Shown here: piece after piece, positions 1 through 9,387 of the stretch
Numbering within the stretch: the stretch's first letter is position 1
Layout: each line of letters opens with the position of its first letter
Source: Calothrix sp. PCC 6303
GTDB taxonomy: Bacteria; Cyanobacteriota; Cyanobacteriia; Cyanobacteriales; Nostocaceae
NCBI RefSeq assembly: GCF_000317435.1
Contig: NC_019751.1
Span: forward strand, 1 to 64,000
Reading direction: 5' to 3'
DNA length: 64,000 nucleotides
The notes under the pieces: generated by a model
What the model was told of the DNA's origin: nothing
Databases searched by the model: none
Seen by the model: the letters and a program-made list of their open reading frames with translations, nothing else
Made by a program: the position numbers and the translations under genes

Positions 1-13
1 TATTATATGAGTT

Positions 14-1381
14 ATGGAAATTTCTCTAGATAGCCTCTGGTCTCAGGTATTAGAAAGACTGCAAATAGAACTATCACGACCTACTTTTGAAACTTGGATT
101 AAAACAGCTACTCCCGAACAACTAGAGAATAATTGTTTGGTGATTCGGACTCCAAACCCGTTTGCCAAAAACTGGTTACAAAAATATTACCTAAAAATCA
201 TTGCCAATGCAGTGCAAGATATCATTGGACATCCAGTTGATATTTATTTAACCGTTGCCCAAGGTGATGAAATTCAAGTTAATCAGGAAAAAGATATACA
301 GCATTTACCAGAATTATTAGATTATTCACTAAAAATCCATCAAGAACCAAAAATAAAAACTAATTTAAATCTAAAATATGTATTTTCTCGCTTTGTTGTG
401 GGTGCCAATAATCGAATGGCACATGCCGCAGCATTGGCAGTTGCCGAATCACCTGGTAAGGAATTTAATCCTTTATTTTTGTGTGGTGGTGTCGGTTTAG
501 GAAAAACTCACCTCATGCAAGCAATTGGTCATTATCGTCTGGAAATTGATCCAAAATCAAAGATATTTTATGTATCGACCGAGCAATTCACCAATGATTT
601 GATTACAGCAATTCGTCAAGATAAAATGCAAAATTTTCGAGAACATTATCGAGAAGCTGATGTTTTATTAATTGATGATATTCAGTTTATTGAAGATAAA
701 GAATATACTCAAGAAGAGTTTTTCCATACATTTAATACTTTGCATGAATCGGGAAAACAAGTAGTTTTGGCATCAGATAGACCACCAAATCAAATTAGTC
801 GTTTATCAGAACGTCTTTGTTCACGGTTTTCAATGGGTTTAATTGCTGATATCCAAACCCCTGATTTAGAAACGCGGATGGCAATTTTGCAAAACAAAGC
901 TGAGTATGAAAATATTCGTTTACCAAAAAATGTGATTGAGTATATTGCCTCTAGTTATACTTCTAATATTCGAGAGTTAGAAGGTGCATTAATTCGGGTA
1001 TTAGCCCACACTTCAATTTGGGGTTTACCAATGACAGTTGATAGTATTAGTCCGATTCTACAACCGCGTCAGGAAAAAGTAGCCACAACCCCAGAAACAA
1101 TCCTCTCAATTATTAGTAATGTTTTTAATATATCTTTAGATGATTTAAAAAGTAATTCCCGTCGTCGAGAAATCAGTTGGGCAAGACAAATTGGAATGTA
1201 TCTGATGCGTCAGCACACTGATTTGAGTTTACCGAGAATTGGGGAAGAATTTGGCGGGAAAGACCATACCACTGTGATCTATAGTTGTGACAAAATTACT
1301 CAACTGCAAAAAACCGATCAAGCGCTGGCACAGACATTACAGAAGTTACGCGATCGCATAAACATGATCAACCGTACTTAA
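14..1381 (+). CDS. dnaA: Chromosomal replication initiator protein DnaA
   Basis: DnaA binds DnaA boxes at oriC, opens the duplex and loads the replicative helicase. The 455-residue protein has the full family layout: an N-terminal helicase/DiaA-interaction domain (about 1-85), a variable linker, an AAA+ ATPase domain with Walker [10 protein letters not shown] (158-166) and Walker B LLIDDIQF (218-225), and a C-terminal DNA-binding domain carrying the DnaA signature [12 protein letters not shown]. Length is normal. It lies at the extreme left of the window, so the upstream region that could hold oriC is not visible. As is common in cyanobacteria, dnaN does not follow. Identification is very secure. 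Confidence 0.98.
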   Translation: MEISLDSLWSQVLERLQIELSRPTFETWIKTATPEQLENNCLVIRTPNPFAKNWLQKYYLKIIANAVQDIIGHPVDIYLTVAQGDEIQVNQEKDIQHLPELLDYSLKIHQEPKIKTNLNLKYVFSRFVVGANNRMAHAAALAVAESPGKEFNPLFLCGGVGLGKTHLMQAIGHYRLEIDPKSKIFYVSTEQFTNDLITAIRQDKMQNFREHYREADVLLIDDIQFIEDKEYTQEEFFHTFNTLHESGKQVVLASDRPPNQISRLSERLCSRFSMGLIADIQTPDLETRMAILQNKAEYENIRLPKNVIEYIASSYTSNIRELEGALIRVLAHTSIWGLPMTVDSISPILQPRQEKVATTPETILSIISNVFNISLDDLKSNSRRREISWARQIGMYLMRQHTDLSLPRIGEEFGGKDHTTVIYSCDKITQLQKTDQALAQTLQKLRDRINMINRT

Positions 1382-1457
1382 ACAGGTAACACTGGAGACT
1401 TAGCACATACTTTGCACTACTTAACATAAATTTACATCATCAAGAGTCCCATTTTAT

Positions 1458-2708
1458 CTAACAAATATTCTGAACTAGCAAAACTTTGAGCAATTCCCCT
1501 GGTGAAATCAGCGTTTGTCCGCAATTCAATACAGCTAAACCGTTGGTTTGGGCAAGATTAATTAGATTTCCTGAAACTTGACTACCACCAGCAACATCAA
1601 ACTCATAAAAACCATCAACTAAACGTAATTTGCCCCAAACATAACTTTCACGTTTACCATCACAGCGCAATTCTTGCCGCGCTTTGGCTTTGATAAAAAT
1701 AGGTTGCCAACCATCACTGAGTCCAGAAAGCTTTTTAATCATAGGTTGGACAAATCGCCAAAATGTCACCAAAGCTGAGACAGGATTTCCTGGCAAACCA
1801 AAATAGAGAACTTGTTGATTTTGAAGATTTTTCAAAGTAGCAACGGTAAGGGGTTTACCTGGTTTCATTGCCACAGATTCAACGTGGACTTTAGCACCCA
1901 ATGATGTCAAAACGTCCTCAACATAGTCGTATTCTCCCACCGATACACCACCAGAAGAGATAACTATATCTGAGGAAATCGCATTTTTCACCGCTACCTC
2001 TAAATCTCCTGCTTGATCGGGTACAATTCCCAATATTACAACCTCAACTCCTAGCTGTTTGAGCAATGATGCGATCGCATTCTGGTTAGAATCAACTATT
2101 TGTCCAGGTTGTAAAGTCTGCCCTACTGTTACTAATTCATCACCTGTAGAAAAAATAGCTACTTTAAGCTTTCGGTAAACACTGATGCTTTTAACTTGCA
2201 ATGCTGCCAGTATTGCTATTTCAGTCCCTTGAATCACAATTCCGGCTGGTAATAATTCTTGCCCTGCTTGATAATAAGCCCCTTGCTTCCTCACAAAAGC
2301 TTGACATTTAGATGGTGCCGCTTGAATCCAAACCCGGTTTTCCTCCCGTCGTGTCACCTCCTGCATCACCACTGTGTCAGCATCATCAGGCATAACTGCA
2401 CCCGTAAAAATTCTTGCTGCTTCCCCTGGTTGTAATCTTAATTTGGGTGGATATCCAGCGGGAATTTCGCCAATAATTTCTAAATCAACTGGTTTATCGT
2501 CTCTTGCCTGTTCCACATCTTCCCATCGCACCGCATAACCATCCATTGCCGAATTATCCCAATGGGGAAAATCTAAATTACCAATAACAGGTTCTGCCAA
2601 AATGCGCCCTAATGCGGATGAGATATCAACCTTTTCTACATCTTTTCGAGGATCTAGAACTTGGACTAAATTAAAAATAATGGTTTCGGCTTCTTGAACT
2701 GAAAGCAT
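1458..2708 (-). CDS. moeA: Molybdopterin molybdenumtransferase MoeA
   Basis: MoeA inserts molybdate into adenylylated molybdopterin, the last step of molybdenum cofactor synthesis, in the cytoplasm. The 416-residue product shows the family's N-terminal HWDNSAMDGYA motif, the central MoCF-binding fold with SSGGVSVGEYDYV, the KPGKPLTVA segment and LPGNPVSALVTF, followed by a C-terminal beta-barrel domain. Length is typical. It converges on dnaA, with 76 bases between the stops. No other cofactor genes lie nearby, so it looks like a single-gene unit. Cyanobacteria need Moco mainly for nitrate reductase; that link is knowledge of the group, not something this locus shows. Confidence 0.96.
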   Translation of the reverse strand: MLSVQEAETIIFNLVQVLDPRKDVEKVDISSALGRILAEPVIGNLDFPHWDNSAMDGYAVRWEDVEQARDDKPVDLEIIGEIPAGYPPKLRLQPGEAARIFTGAVMPDDADTVVMQEVTRREENRVWIQAAPSKCQAFVRKQGAYYQAGQELLPAGIVIQGTEIAILAALQVKSISVYRKLKVAIFSTGDELVTVGQTLQPGQIVDSNQNAIASLLKQLGVEVVILGIVPDQAGDLEVAVKNAISSDIVISSGGVSVGEYDYVEDVLTSLGAKVHVESVAMKPGKPLTVATLKNLQNQQVLYFGLPGNPVSALVTFWRFVQPMIKKLSGLSDGWQPIFIKAKARQELRCDGKRESYVWGKLRLVDGFYEFDVAGGSQVSGNLINLAQTNGLAVLNCGQTLISPGELLKVLLVQNIC

Positions 2709-2759
2709 ATTGTTTCTAAAGTTTCACGAAATTACTGATAAGTAGCTATACAAATTAAA

Positions 2760-2905
2760 TTCATTGGTGATATGACAGGCAACAGGGAATGGGGAACAGG
2801 CAACAGAAGGTTTTATTAAATTAATACATAACTCCCACAGATAGGTTTAGCACTCCCCCACTCCTCCACTCCTCCCTCCCCCATTCCTTCACTCCCCTAC
2901 TCCCT
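2760..2905. repeat. Low-complexity heptamer-like and pyrimidine-rich tract
   Basis: The start of this intergenic stretch is rich in GGGAACAGG/GGCAACAG-type units, and its end is a C/T-rich run built from ACTCC/CTCCC units reaching to the RDD gene start. Such short tandemly repeated sequences are common between genes of filamentous cyanobacteria. The same GGGAACA unit forms a perfect array inside the kinase gene near 41.4 kb. Confidence 0.5.
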
Positions 2906-3451
2906 ATGTCAATCGAACGTATTCCCCCAAAACAATACCCCAGAGTCGATTTTCCCAGACGCGCTGCTGCATGGACAATTGATTTTTTCGGTGCTTGGCT
3001 TGCTAGTTCTTTTTTTGGTAACGGTAGTGTTGGTATCCAGTTTCTCCAAATATTTATATTTATTTTCCTGTGGTCAATTTTGCGAGTAATTGTACCTTAC
3101 AACAATCAAGGGCAAAGTCTAGGAAAATGGGCTTTGGACATGAAAGTGCTGGAATTTGAGCGGGGAAGGATTCCAGATTTATTAATGTTAGGCAAACGAG
3201 AGGCTATTATTGGTTTTGGGGCAGTTTTAGCATCAACTGCCCTAAATAACATTATCCAAAATCCGGCTGCTATACTGCTAGTAATTCCCCTAGCAATCGA
3301 TTGTGCTGCTGCTTTTAGCGATACCATGCTGCGGCAAGCATTGCACGATCGTTATGCTGATACGATGGTAGTTTCGTCGCGTCGTGGCTATTCTCTTGAT
3401 ATCAAAATCAAAAGAATAGTTGGTAGTTTGCGTCGGAATATGCAAAAATAG
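2906..3451 (+). CDS. RDD family integral membrane protein
   Basis: This 181-residue protein has the RDD-family pattern: a charged N-terminus (PRVDFPRRAAAWTIDFF), an arginine-aspartate pair at the start of the first hydrophobic helix, a second helix, a loop with GQSLGKWALDMKV, and a third hydrophobic segment. RDD proteins are small membrane proteins of mostly unknown role; some act in ion or osmolyte transport. It sits 43 bases upstream of rpmG on the same strand and may be cotranscribed with the ribosomal genes. The family call is good; the substrate is unknown. Confidence 0.8.
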   Translation: MSIERIPPKQYPRVDFPRRAAAWTIDFFGAWLASSFFGNGSVGIQFLQIFIFIFLWSILRVIVPYNNQGQSLGKWALDMKVLEFERGRIPDLLMLGKREAIIGFGAVLASTALNNIIQNPAAILLVIPLAIDCAAAFSDTMLRQALHDRYADTMVVSSRRGYSLDIKIKRIVGSLRRNMQK

Positions 3452-3494
3452 GGATTTGTGTTAATTCTCTTCAGGCTTTGGTGTTTGTAAGATT

Positions 3495-3689
3495 ATGGCT
3501 AAAAGTAAAGGCGTGCGAATTGTGGTGACATTAGAATGCACCGAATGTCGCACCAATCCAGATAAACGTTCTCCCGGTGTTTCGCGGTATACAAGTATGA
3601 AAAACCGTCGTAACACCACCAACCGTTTAGAACTGAAAAAGTTCTGTACTCACTGTAATAAACATACTGTTCACAAGGAAATTAAGTAG
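3495..3689 (+). CDS. rpmG: 50S ribosomal protein L33
   Basis: The 64-residue protein is a zinc-type L33 with two CxxC pairs (CTEC near residue 15 and CTHC near 52) and the conserved [18 protein letters not shown] core. It is a large-subunit protein located near the E site. It is followed after only 2 bases by rpsR, an arrangement conserved in cyanobacteria and chloroplasts, so the two are very probably translated from one message. Confidence 0.97.
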   Translation: MAKSKGVRIVVTLECTECRTNPDKRSPGVSRYTSMKNRRNTTNRLELKKFCTHCNKHTVHKEIK

Positions 3690-3691
3690 GA

Positions 3692-3907
3692 ATGAGTTAC
3701 TATCGTCGTCGGCTTTCGCCAATTAAGCCAGGAGATCCAATCGATTACAAAGATGTGGACTTGCTACGTAAGTTCATTACCGAACGGGGTAAAGTTTTGC
3801 CACGTCGGATTACTGGATTAACCACCCAGCAACAAAGAGTATTGACTTTAGCAATCAAACGTGCGCGGATTATGGCTCTGTTGCCATTTATCAACGCTGA
3901 AGGCTAA
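3692..3907 (+). CDS. rpsR: 30S ribosomal protein S18
   Basis: This 71-residue small-subunit protein has the S18 core [20 protein letters not shown] and the basic [22 protein letters not shown] segment that binds 16S rRNA on the platform beside S6. It sits directly behind rpmG and 249 bases upstream of the RNase II-type exonuclease gene. Length and motifs are standard. Confidence 0.97.
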   Translation: MSYYRRRLSPIKPGDPIDYKDVDLLRKFITERGKVLPRRITGLTTQQQRVLTLAIKRARIMALLPFINAEG

Positions 3908-3910
3908 GAA

Positions 3911-4125
3911 TTAGTTAAGAGTAATGAGTTAAGAGTGTAGCTTGCTTCCTCGTAGGAGTAGAGCGATAATTTTCCTTTATGGTAATGAATCGAACTCCTA
4001 ACTCCTAACTCTAACTGTTGGAGTAAGTTGTTAACATATCGGCTCCGCTTGATGTTAAAACTGAGGGAAGCCAAAACTGCGCGAAGTCGAAACTTGACAA
4101 AGCCGAAACTGAGCGAAGTCTGAGT
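3911..4125. repeat. Imperfect inverted and direct repeats between rpsR and the RNase gene
   Basis: Just after rpsR a TTAGTTAAGAGTAATGAGTT-type stretch is answered about 90 bases later by CTCCTAACTCCTAACTCTAA, an imperfect inverted pair that could fold in the transcript. A second set of short direct repeats built on GCGAAGTC and GAAACT follows (about 4070-4125). These look like dispersed cyanobacterial repeats; no gene was seen here. Confidence 0.45.
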
Positions 4126-4156
4126 GTAAAATATTTACTAGTATAGTGCGAAGCTT

Positions 4157-6214
4157 GTGGAGAAGGGGACATTAGTAGAATTTCGGGTGGGAAGCGATCG
4201 CCGTTTGGGAATAGTAGACCGTCCCGACGGTAAAACCCGTTGGTTTGTAATTGATGAACGGGGGCAAGCCCACAGTCTAATGCCTCAACAGGTGACTTAC
4301 GCCGTCACAGGACAGACTTACCTATCATCGCAAATCCCTGGTTTTTTAGCAGAAATACAGCCCTATATCGCCGATCCATCGAGTCTGGAAGTGGCTTGGG
4401 AATTATTAGTTGAAGATGGGGACACTGTAAACCCCAAAGAATTAGCAAATCTGCTGTTTTCGGAAACAAAACCACCTCTATGCTATGCCGCACATTGTTT
4501 GTTGTCGGATGACAAAATCTACTTCAAGCAGAAGAAAGATGTTTACGAACCGCGAACCGCTGCACAGGTAGCAGAACGAAAGCATCAGCTAGAAGTGGAA
4601 GCCCTGAAGGCAAAAGGACAGCAAGAATTTTTACTGCGAGTTGCAGCCGCGTTAAAAGGCGAAGCAGTGGAATGGGAACGTCATGATCGCCATCGCCTCG
4701 AAGCCTTAGAAAAGTATGCAACCTTACTGGCAGATGTAGGTAAACCGGGTGTTAACTATGACCAGGTATCCCGTGCGTATCCCCCACCTGCTACAGTCTT
4801 AGAAACCATGAATATGCTGGGACGACCAGCAACTCCCCAGGGTGCATTTCAACTCTTAGTGGATTTAGGTTTGTGGAGTGTTAACGAAAACTTATTTTTG
4901 CGTCGTTCCGCAATCCCGGTACAGTTTCCTACTAAGGTGATAGAAGTGGCGCAGCAGTCTTTGGAATCACATCCACCCGATCGAGATCGGGATCGTTTAG
5001 ACCTGACACACCTCAAGGTTTATACAATTGACGATGAGAGTACCACAGAAATTGATGATGGGCTGAGTTGGGAACGCTTAAGTGATGGACGCGATCGCTT
5101 GTGGGTTCACATAGCCGATCCGACTCGTTGGTTGATTCCAGAAGGTGATTTAGACCTAGAAGCACGCAAACGCGGCAGTACAGTTTACTTACCAACGGGA
5201 ATGGTACCAATGTTCCCGGAACTCTTGGCAACAGGACCTATGAGCCTGTTACAAGGACAAATATGCTATGCCTTAAGTTTTGCCGTAATTTTAGACGATG
5301 ATGGGGCTGTCTCAGAATACAGCATCCACACCAGCTTAGTTAAACCGACATATCGCCTCACCTATGAAGATGTCGATGAAATGCTGGATTTGGGTGTGGA
5401 AGCGGAACCAGAAATAGAAGCGATCGCTAAATGGGCGCAGAAGCGTCGCAAATGGAGATACACTCAAGGTGCCATCAGTATCAACATGCCCGAAGCAATG
5501 ATTAAAGTCAAAGATGACGAAATCAGCATTGATCTGATGGATGATTCTCACTCTCGGCAGTTAGTAGCAGAAATGATGATCGTGGCTGGCGAAGTCGCCG
5601 CCCGCTATGGTAAAGAACATGGTATTCCTCTACCATTCCGGGGTCAGCCACAACCAGAACTACCACCCGAACAGGAATTAATGCTGTTGCCCCCTGGCTT
5701 TGTTAGGGCTTGCGCTATGCGGCGTTGTATGCCTAAGAGCGAAATGAGCATTACTCCCGTGCGTCACTCAGGTTTAGGCTTAGATACATACACCCAAGCG
5801 ACCTCCCCAATTCGACGTTACAGCGATTTGCTCACCCACTTCCAAATTAAGGCACATCTGCGGGGAGAACAACTACCTTTTTCCGCCGATCAACTTCGGG
5901 ATGTAATGATGACTGTAATTGGGACTGCTCAGGAAGTGACAATGGTAGAACGTCAAACCAATCGATATTGGTCATTAGAGTACCTGCGCCGTCATCCTGA
6001 TAAAATATGGCAAGTAACAGTCCTGATGTGGCTGCGAGAAGACAGCGGTTTAGCCTTAATTCTCCTCGAAGATTTGGGTGTACAATTACCAATGTTCTTC
6101 AAGCGGGAAGCAACTTTAGGTGAGCAATTGCTAGTCAAAGTTGGTTTAGCCGATCCACAAAAAGATATTATTCAATTCCAAGAAATTATTTATCAGGAAA
6201 GTACAGCAAATTAA
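4157..6214 (+). CDS. RNB-domain 3'-5' exoribonuclease (RNase II/R family)
   Basis: The 685-residue product belongs to the RNase II/R superfamily, which degrades RNA processively from the 3' end. The RNB catalytic centre is visible around residues 285-310, with the acidic cluster TIDDESTTEIDDGLSWE, and further conserved segments HIADPTRWL and YTQATSPIRRYSDLLTH. A small N-terminal beta-barrel precedes it; no obvious long C-terminal S1 tail or basic tail is present, as in the short cyanobacterial/chloroplast RNases. The start used is GTG at 4157 (VEKGTLVEF). It follows rpmG-rpsR on the same strand, a neighbourhood that fits RNA metabolism. Confidence 0.93.
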   Translation: MEKGTLVEFRVGSDRRLGIVDRPDGKTRWFVIDERGQAHSLMPQQVTYAVTGQTYLSSQIPGFLAEIQPYIADPSSLEVAWELLVEDGDTVNPKELANLLFSETKPPLCYAAHCLLSDDKIYFKQKKDVYEPRTAAQVAERKHQLEVEALKAKGQQEFLLRVAAALKGEAVEWERHDRHRLEALEKYATLLADVGKPGVNYDQVSRAYPPPATVLETMNMLGRPATPQGAFQLLVDLGLWSVNENLFLRRSAIPVQFPTKVIEVAQQSLESHPPDRDRDRLDLTHLKVYTIDDESTTEIDDGLSWERLSDGRDRLWVHIADPTRWLIPEGDLDLEARKRGSTVYLPTGMVPMFPELLATGPMSLLQGQICYALSFAVILDDDGAVSEYSIHTSLVKPTYRLTYEDVDEMLDLGVEAEPEIEAIAKWAQKRRKWRYTQGAISINMPEAMIKVKDDEISIDLMDDSHSRQLVAEMMIVAGEVAARYGKEHGIPLPFRGQPQPELPPEQELMLLPPGFVRACAMRRCMPKSEMSITPVRHSGLGLDTYTQATSPIRRYSDLLTHFQIKAHLRGEQLPFSADQLRDVMMTVIGTAQEVTMVERQTNRYWSLEYLRRHPDKIWQVTVLMWLREDSGLALILLEDLGVQLPMFFKREATLGEQLLVKVGLADPQKDIIQFQEIIYQESTAN

Positions 6215-6562
6215 TTAAGTAGATCACTGTTGAAAATTGTGCTTGTGGGGAGTGAGTAGTCAGTAGCGAATAGGGGTAAGCACAAACATTTGGGGTGACT
6301 TTCCCTTTAAAAATATTTTTCAAGAAGTTGTGTTTATTATTGCTTATCTGACTTGAAAATAAAAGTTCGATGGCTATCAAAATAGATACATTCACCTTCT
6401 ATTTTCATCCGCCTTGGTATACGTCAGCTCATGATGTCATAAAAGGTACAAAATACCACTTTTAAAACATCCTCTAAGCGGTTTTCCCCCACTCGCTACT
6501 GACTACTCACCACTCACTTACAATTTATTGAGACTTTCGGAGAATTAAACCCTCCAATTTTC
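6215..6562. repeat. Intergenic stretch bounded by a perfect 18-bp inverted repeat
   Basis: GTGAGTAGTCAGTAGCGA at 6252-6269 recurs as its exact reverse complement at 6493-6510, with longer imperfect matches around both. The roughly 220 bases between them are AT-rich and hold no convincing gene. The pair lies between convergent genes, so it may be a dispersed repeat pair or help end transcription. Confidence 0.6.
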
Positions 6563-7567
6563 TTAAACCAGAACTTCCTTATTAATAACAGCTAATAAAA
6601 CCGCTAAATCTGGAGAAACCCTATTTAATAGCTTCAACTCCTTGATAGCAACTTCAAATCTTTTGCCTTCCAATATCAAATCACCAATTCTGAGTAAATC
6701 ACGCCAACTAACATCACTTTCGATATAAGCTTTCACAATCGTAATTAATAAATCCTGATATCGATTACCTTCAGCTTTAGTCATCATCGTGTGGGGAACC
6801 TGAAAAAACTTATCAAAATAGAAAAACCATGACTTCTGTTGATACATCAAGCTTGATTCAAACAAAGATACTAACTCTTTACTATCTATGGATTTATCGC
6901 TTTCACTGGAAATAATAAACATTGACGGTAACTTGCGATTTTGTGCTTGCTTTAAAACATATTGACCAAGATCTGCAAAAACCTCCAAACCTGGCATTCT
7001 AAACCCCTGATAACCAAAGTTGGGAGAATTATTCCGATGACCCCAGCTTATATAAAATGGTAATATTTGTACGAATAAATCTAGAATATTATTACTACTA
7101 CTTAAATAAGGTGAAAATAATAAAACTTTGTGAATTTCCTGAGCATATTCTAATGCTAACCATGCAGCTAAAGCTCCTCCACCAGATAATCCACCAATAA
7201 TAACTTGATCGCCAAAATTCTGAGCAATCTGTAACCAACGATGAGCAAAATCTTGATATGGTTCTGGCTGAGTTGGCAAAGGAGGAGGATTGCGGCTATT
7301 CCAATTTCCAGCGATACCGTGACCTGGTAATAAAGGAATTAAAACATTGTAACCACAATTGAATAAAACCTCTGCTAATGGTTTAAATTGATAGGGTGCT
7401 GCGGTGAATCCATGGAAGAAAATACAGACTTTATTTGTAGGTTGGGGATGGAGAAATAATTGGGAACTGCAAGCTGAGTTTTTTAATGGTAAATTAATCT
7501 CTTGCAATTTTATCTTCTCAAGAAGATCATTTTTAGCAATAGTGTAGTCATCACTTTGAAAAGACAT
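6563..7567 (-). CDS. Alpha/beta hydrolase (carboxylesterase-like)
   Basis: The 334-residue protein has an alpha/beta hydrolase fold: an oxyanion-type motif IFFHGFTAAPYQF near residue 50, the nucleophile elbow GGLSGGGALAAW (GxSxG) near 143-155, an acidic residue in SSESDKSIDS and a histidine in VPHTMMT as the likely rest of the triad. There is no signal peptide. The closest match is to serine esterases/lipases of the BioH or carboxylesterase type; the substrate cannot be told. A C-terminal 60-residue helical extension follows the catalytic histidine. Confidence 0.85.
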   Translation of the reverse strand: MSFQSDDYTIAKNDLLEKIKLQEINLPLKNSACSSQLFLHPQPTNKVCIFFHGFTAAPYQFKPLAEVLFNCGYNVLIPLLPGHGIAGNWNSRNPPPLPTQPEPYQDFAHRWLQIAQNFGDQVIIGGLSGGGALAAWLALEYAQEIHKVLLFSPYLSSSNNILDLFVQILPFYISWGHRNNSPNFGYQGFRMPGLEVFADLGQYVLKQAQNRKLPSMFIISSESDKSIDSKELVSLFESSLMYQQKSWFFYFDKFFQVPHTMMTKAEGNRYQDLLITIVKAYIESDVSWRDLLRIGDLILEGKRFEVAIKELKLLNRVSPDLAVLLAVINKEVLV

Positions 7568-7772
7568 ATATAATCGGTGAAAATTTTAACTTGCATATTA
7601 TATCTCCTTAGCAGTTACTAATTAATAGTCAGATTATCGGCTGCTGACAGTCAATAACCTGGCAAATGATTTACAAAAAATTATTCAGCTACTAATTCTC
7701 CTTTATAACCCTCAACAAGTTAAACTAGGTCTGGTTGAGAATAGCTCAAGTATCTGGTGGTTATGAGGTTTT

Positions 7773-8330
7773 ATGGCAACAAATGTAGATGAAATTGCCA
7801 AGTTTTTAGATAATCTTGGCTGGGAATACCAGGTTGAAAAAGAAGATGAACGGATAGTTACAGGAGTTGAAGCTGAGAACATCGAAGATTTTTTGATAGT
7901 TGTACAACTTGATGAAGATGGACGATTTTTCCGTTTATTCGCACCCCAAGTTTTGGCTGGAGTAGACGAACATCCGCATAAAGCTGCAATCTTACAAACT
8001 ATGTTGGCAATTTCTTGGGAAACCAAAATGTTGCAGTGGGAGTATGACCCATCTGATGGAGAAATTCGTGCCATAATTGAGTTTCCCTTAGAAGATTCGG
8101 TTTTAACTGAGAAACAGTTTAACCGTTGCTTAACTGGTTTAATTCAATTGGTGGATGGTGTGGCAATGCCGCGCTTGCAACATGTAATGGAAACAGGTGA
8201 AGATCAAGGGAATGTAGAACTTGGGGAAAGACTATTGTTAAGCATTCAGGAAGAAGCGCCTGGTTTGCTAGACTTACTAGAAAAAGCGATGGAAGCGAGA
8301 AAAAAGCGGGGAAGATTTCCTAGCGATTGA
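7773..8330 (+). CDS. YbjN domain-containing protein
   Basis: This 185-residue cytoplasmic protein starts with a YbjN/sensory-transduction-like domain (MATNVDEIAKFLDNLGWEY) with the alternating beta-alpha pattern of a type III secretion chaperone-like fold. YbjN proteins are linked to stress responses and protein stabilisation, but no biochemical activity is established. The C-terminal part is helical and ends in a basic tail KKRGRF. It is followed after 75 bases by the DUF3318 gene on the same strand. Confidence 0.8.
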   Translation: MATNVDEIAKFLDNLGWEYQVEKEDERIVTGVEAENIEDFLIVVQLDEDGRFFRLFAPQVLAGVDEHPHKAAILQTMLAISWETKMLQWEYDPSDGEIRAIIEFPLEDSVLTEKQFNRCLTGLIQLVDGVAMPRLQHVMETGEDQGNVELGERLLLSIQEEAPGLLDLLEKAMEARKKRGRFPSD

Positions 8331-8405
8331 GCCGAAGCGTTAAATAAATAGCTATACTTCAAGGTGATACCCTTAATATACTGAATATTTTCTGGGGCTG
8401 GATTT

Positions 8406-9053
8406 ATGGCATCCTATGCAACCTCCTCTGCCAAAGCGGAAATGAGTGAACTACGGCGGTTAAAGGGCTTACTACCGCCAGAATTGCAGAGTTGGGTCAC
8501 AGTTGAAGGTACGACTGATGTCAATCCTTCCTTGATTCGTTGTGAAGAAATTGGTAAAGACCAAGTAGAAGTTCAGATTGACTTGGTGAAATGGGATAAC
8601 CTTGCAATTGATCAACGGAATCTGCTTTTTTGGCATGAAGTTGCCCGCATTCAAAACGACACGATTCCCAAAGATGGTTGGGAAATGGCTGCACTGGCAA
8701 TTGGTTTGGGCGGTGCGGTTGGTGAATTGTGGGTACAGGATGGATTATTGTTAATTTTGGCGATGGCACTGTGTGGGGTGTCGGGTTGGCGACTATATCA
8801 AAAGAACAGTGGTGATAAAGTAGCCAGAGAATTAATCGAAGCGGATGAGAAAGCGATCGCACTCGCCCAAAGATTCGGTTACACTCTCCCCAATGCCTAC
8901 AAAAGTCTCGGTAGTGCTTTGAAAACCCTTATTGAAACTACACCAGGTAAACGTCAGCGCTCTAAGTATGAAGCCCGATTGTCGGCGCTGAAACGTAGTG
9001 CGAACAAAGTACGTGGAAAATCAAAGGAAAACAATGATAATGATATGTATTAA
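8406..9053 (+). CDS. DUF3318 family membrane-associated protein
   Basis: A 215-residue protein of the cyanobacterial DUF3318 family, recognised from its N-terminal pattern (SELRRLKGLLPPELQSWV) and a FWHEVARIQ segment, followed by a central hydrophobic hairpin around residues 95-130. The C-terminal part is basic and probably cytoplasmic. The histidine-glutamate pair in FWHEVARI is reminiscent of a metallopeptidase zinc motif, but the second half of such a site is not evident. Function unknown. It ends in a strong terminator. Confidence 0.75.
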   Translation: MASYATSSAKAEMSELRRLKGLLPPELQSWVTVEGTTDVNPSLIRCEEIGKDQVEVQIDLVKWDNLAIDQRNLLFWHEVARIQNDTIPKDGWEMAALAIGLGGAVGELWVQDGLLLILAMALCGVSGWRLYQKNSGDKVARELIEADEKAIALAQRFGYTLPNAYKSLGSALKTLIETTPGKRQRSKYEARLSALKRSANKVRGKSKENNDNDMY

Positions 9054-9087
9054 ATTTATACAATGATTTTGTTATAGATTTAGTTGA

Positions 9088-9121
9088 GAAGCGATATTCC
9101 CTAGAAATATCGCTTCTTTTT
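9088..9121 (+). terminator. Rho-independent terminator after the DUF3318 gene
   Basis: An 11-bp perfect stem, GAAGCGATATT at 9088-9098 paired with AATATCGCTTC at 9106-9116, with a 7-base loop, is followed by a run of five T on the plus strand. It ends the YbjN-DUF3318 unit. The remaining bases up to queE (to 9387) are AT-rich with no gene seen. Confidence 0.85.
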
Positions 9122-9387
9122 CGTATCTTCTTTCCACACCCCTAGACACCCACACTTCGTACAGAAAACTCGTATCTTTTTTTAATGTTCTACAGGAATT
9201 TTATCAGTACATTCCTGTAGATTAAAACTTAAAGGTTAAGGAAAATTTAAACGTTGCTATCTCCAAAGTAAAGTCTATCAAATCTTTGACAAACTTAGGT
9301 TTCGCTTCATCATAAGGTCATAAATTATCAGCCTTTGGTTTGGTAAAACTATGAGATGGACACTAGGGAGTCAACGAACAACAAATT

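Noticed and set aside
1382-1457. Possible oriC next to dnaA
   Set aside because: No cluster of TTATCCACA-type DnaA boxes is visible downstream of dnaA, and the upstream side is outside the window.
7712-8074. 120-codon minus-strand ORF over the YbjN gene
   Set aside because: It is antisense to a well-supported gene and its translation is serine/proline-rich low-quality sequence without a family pattern.
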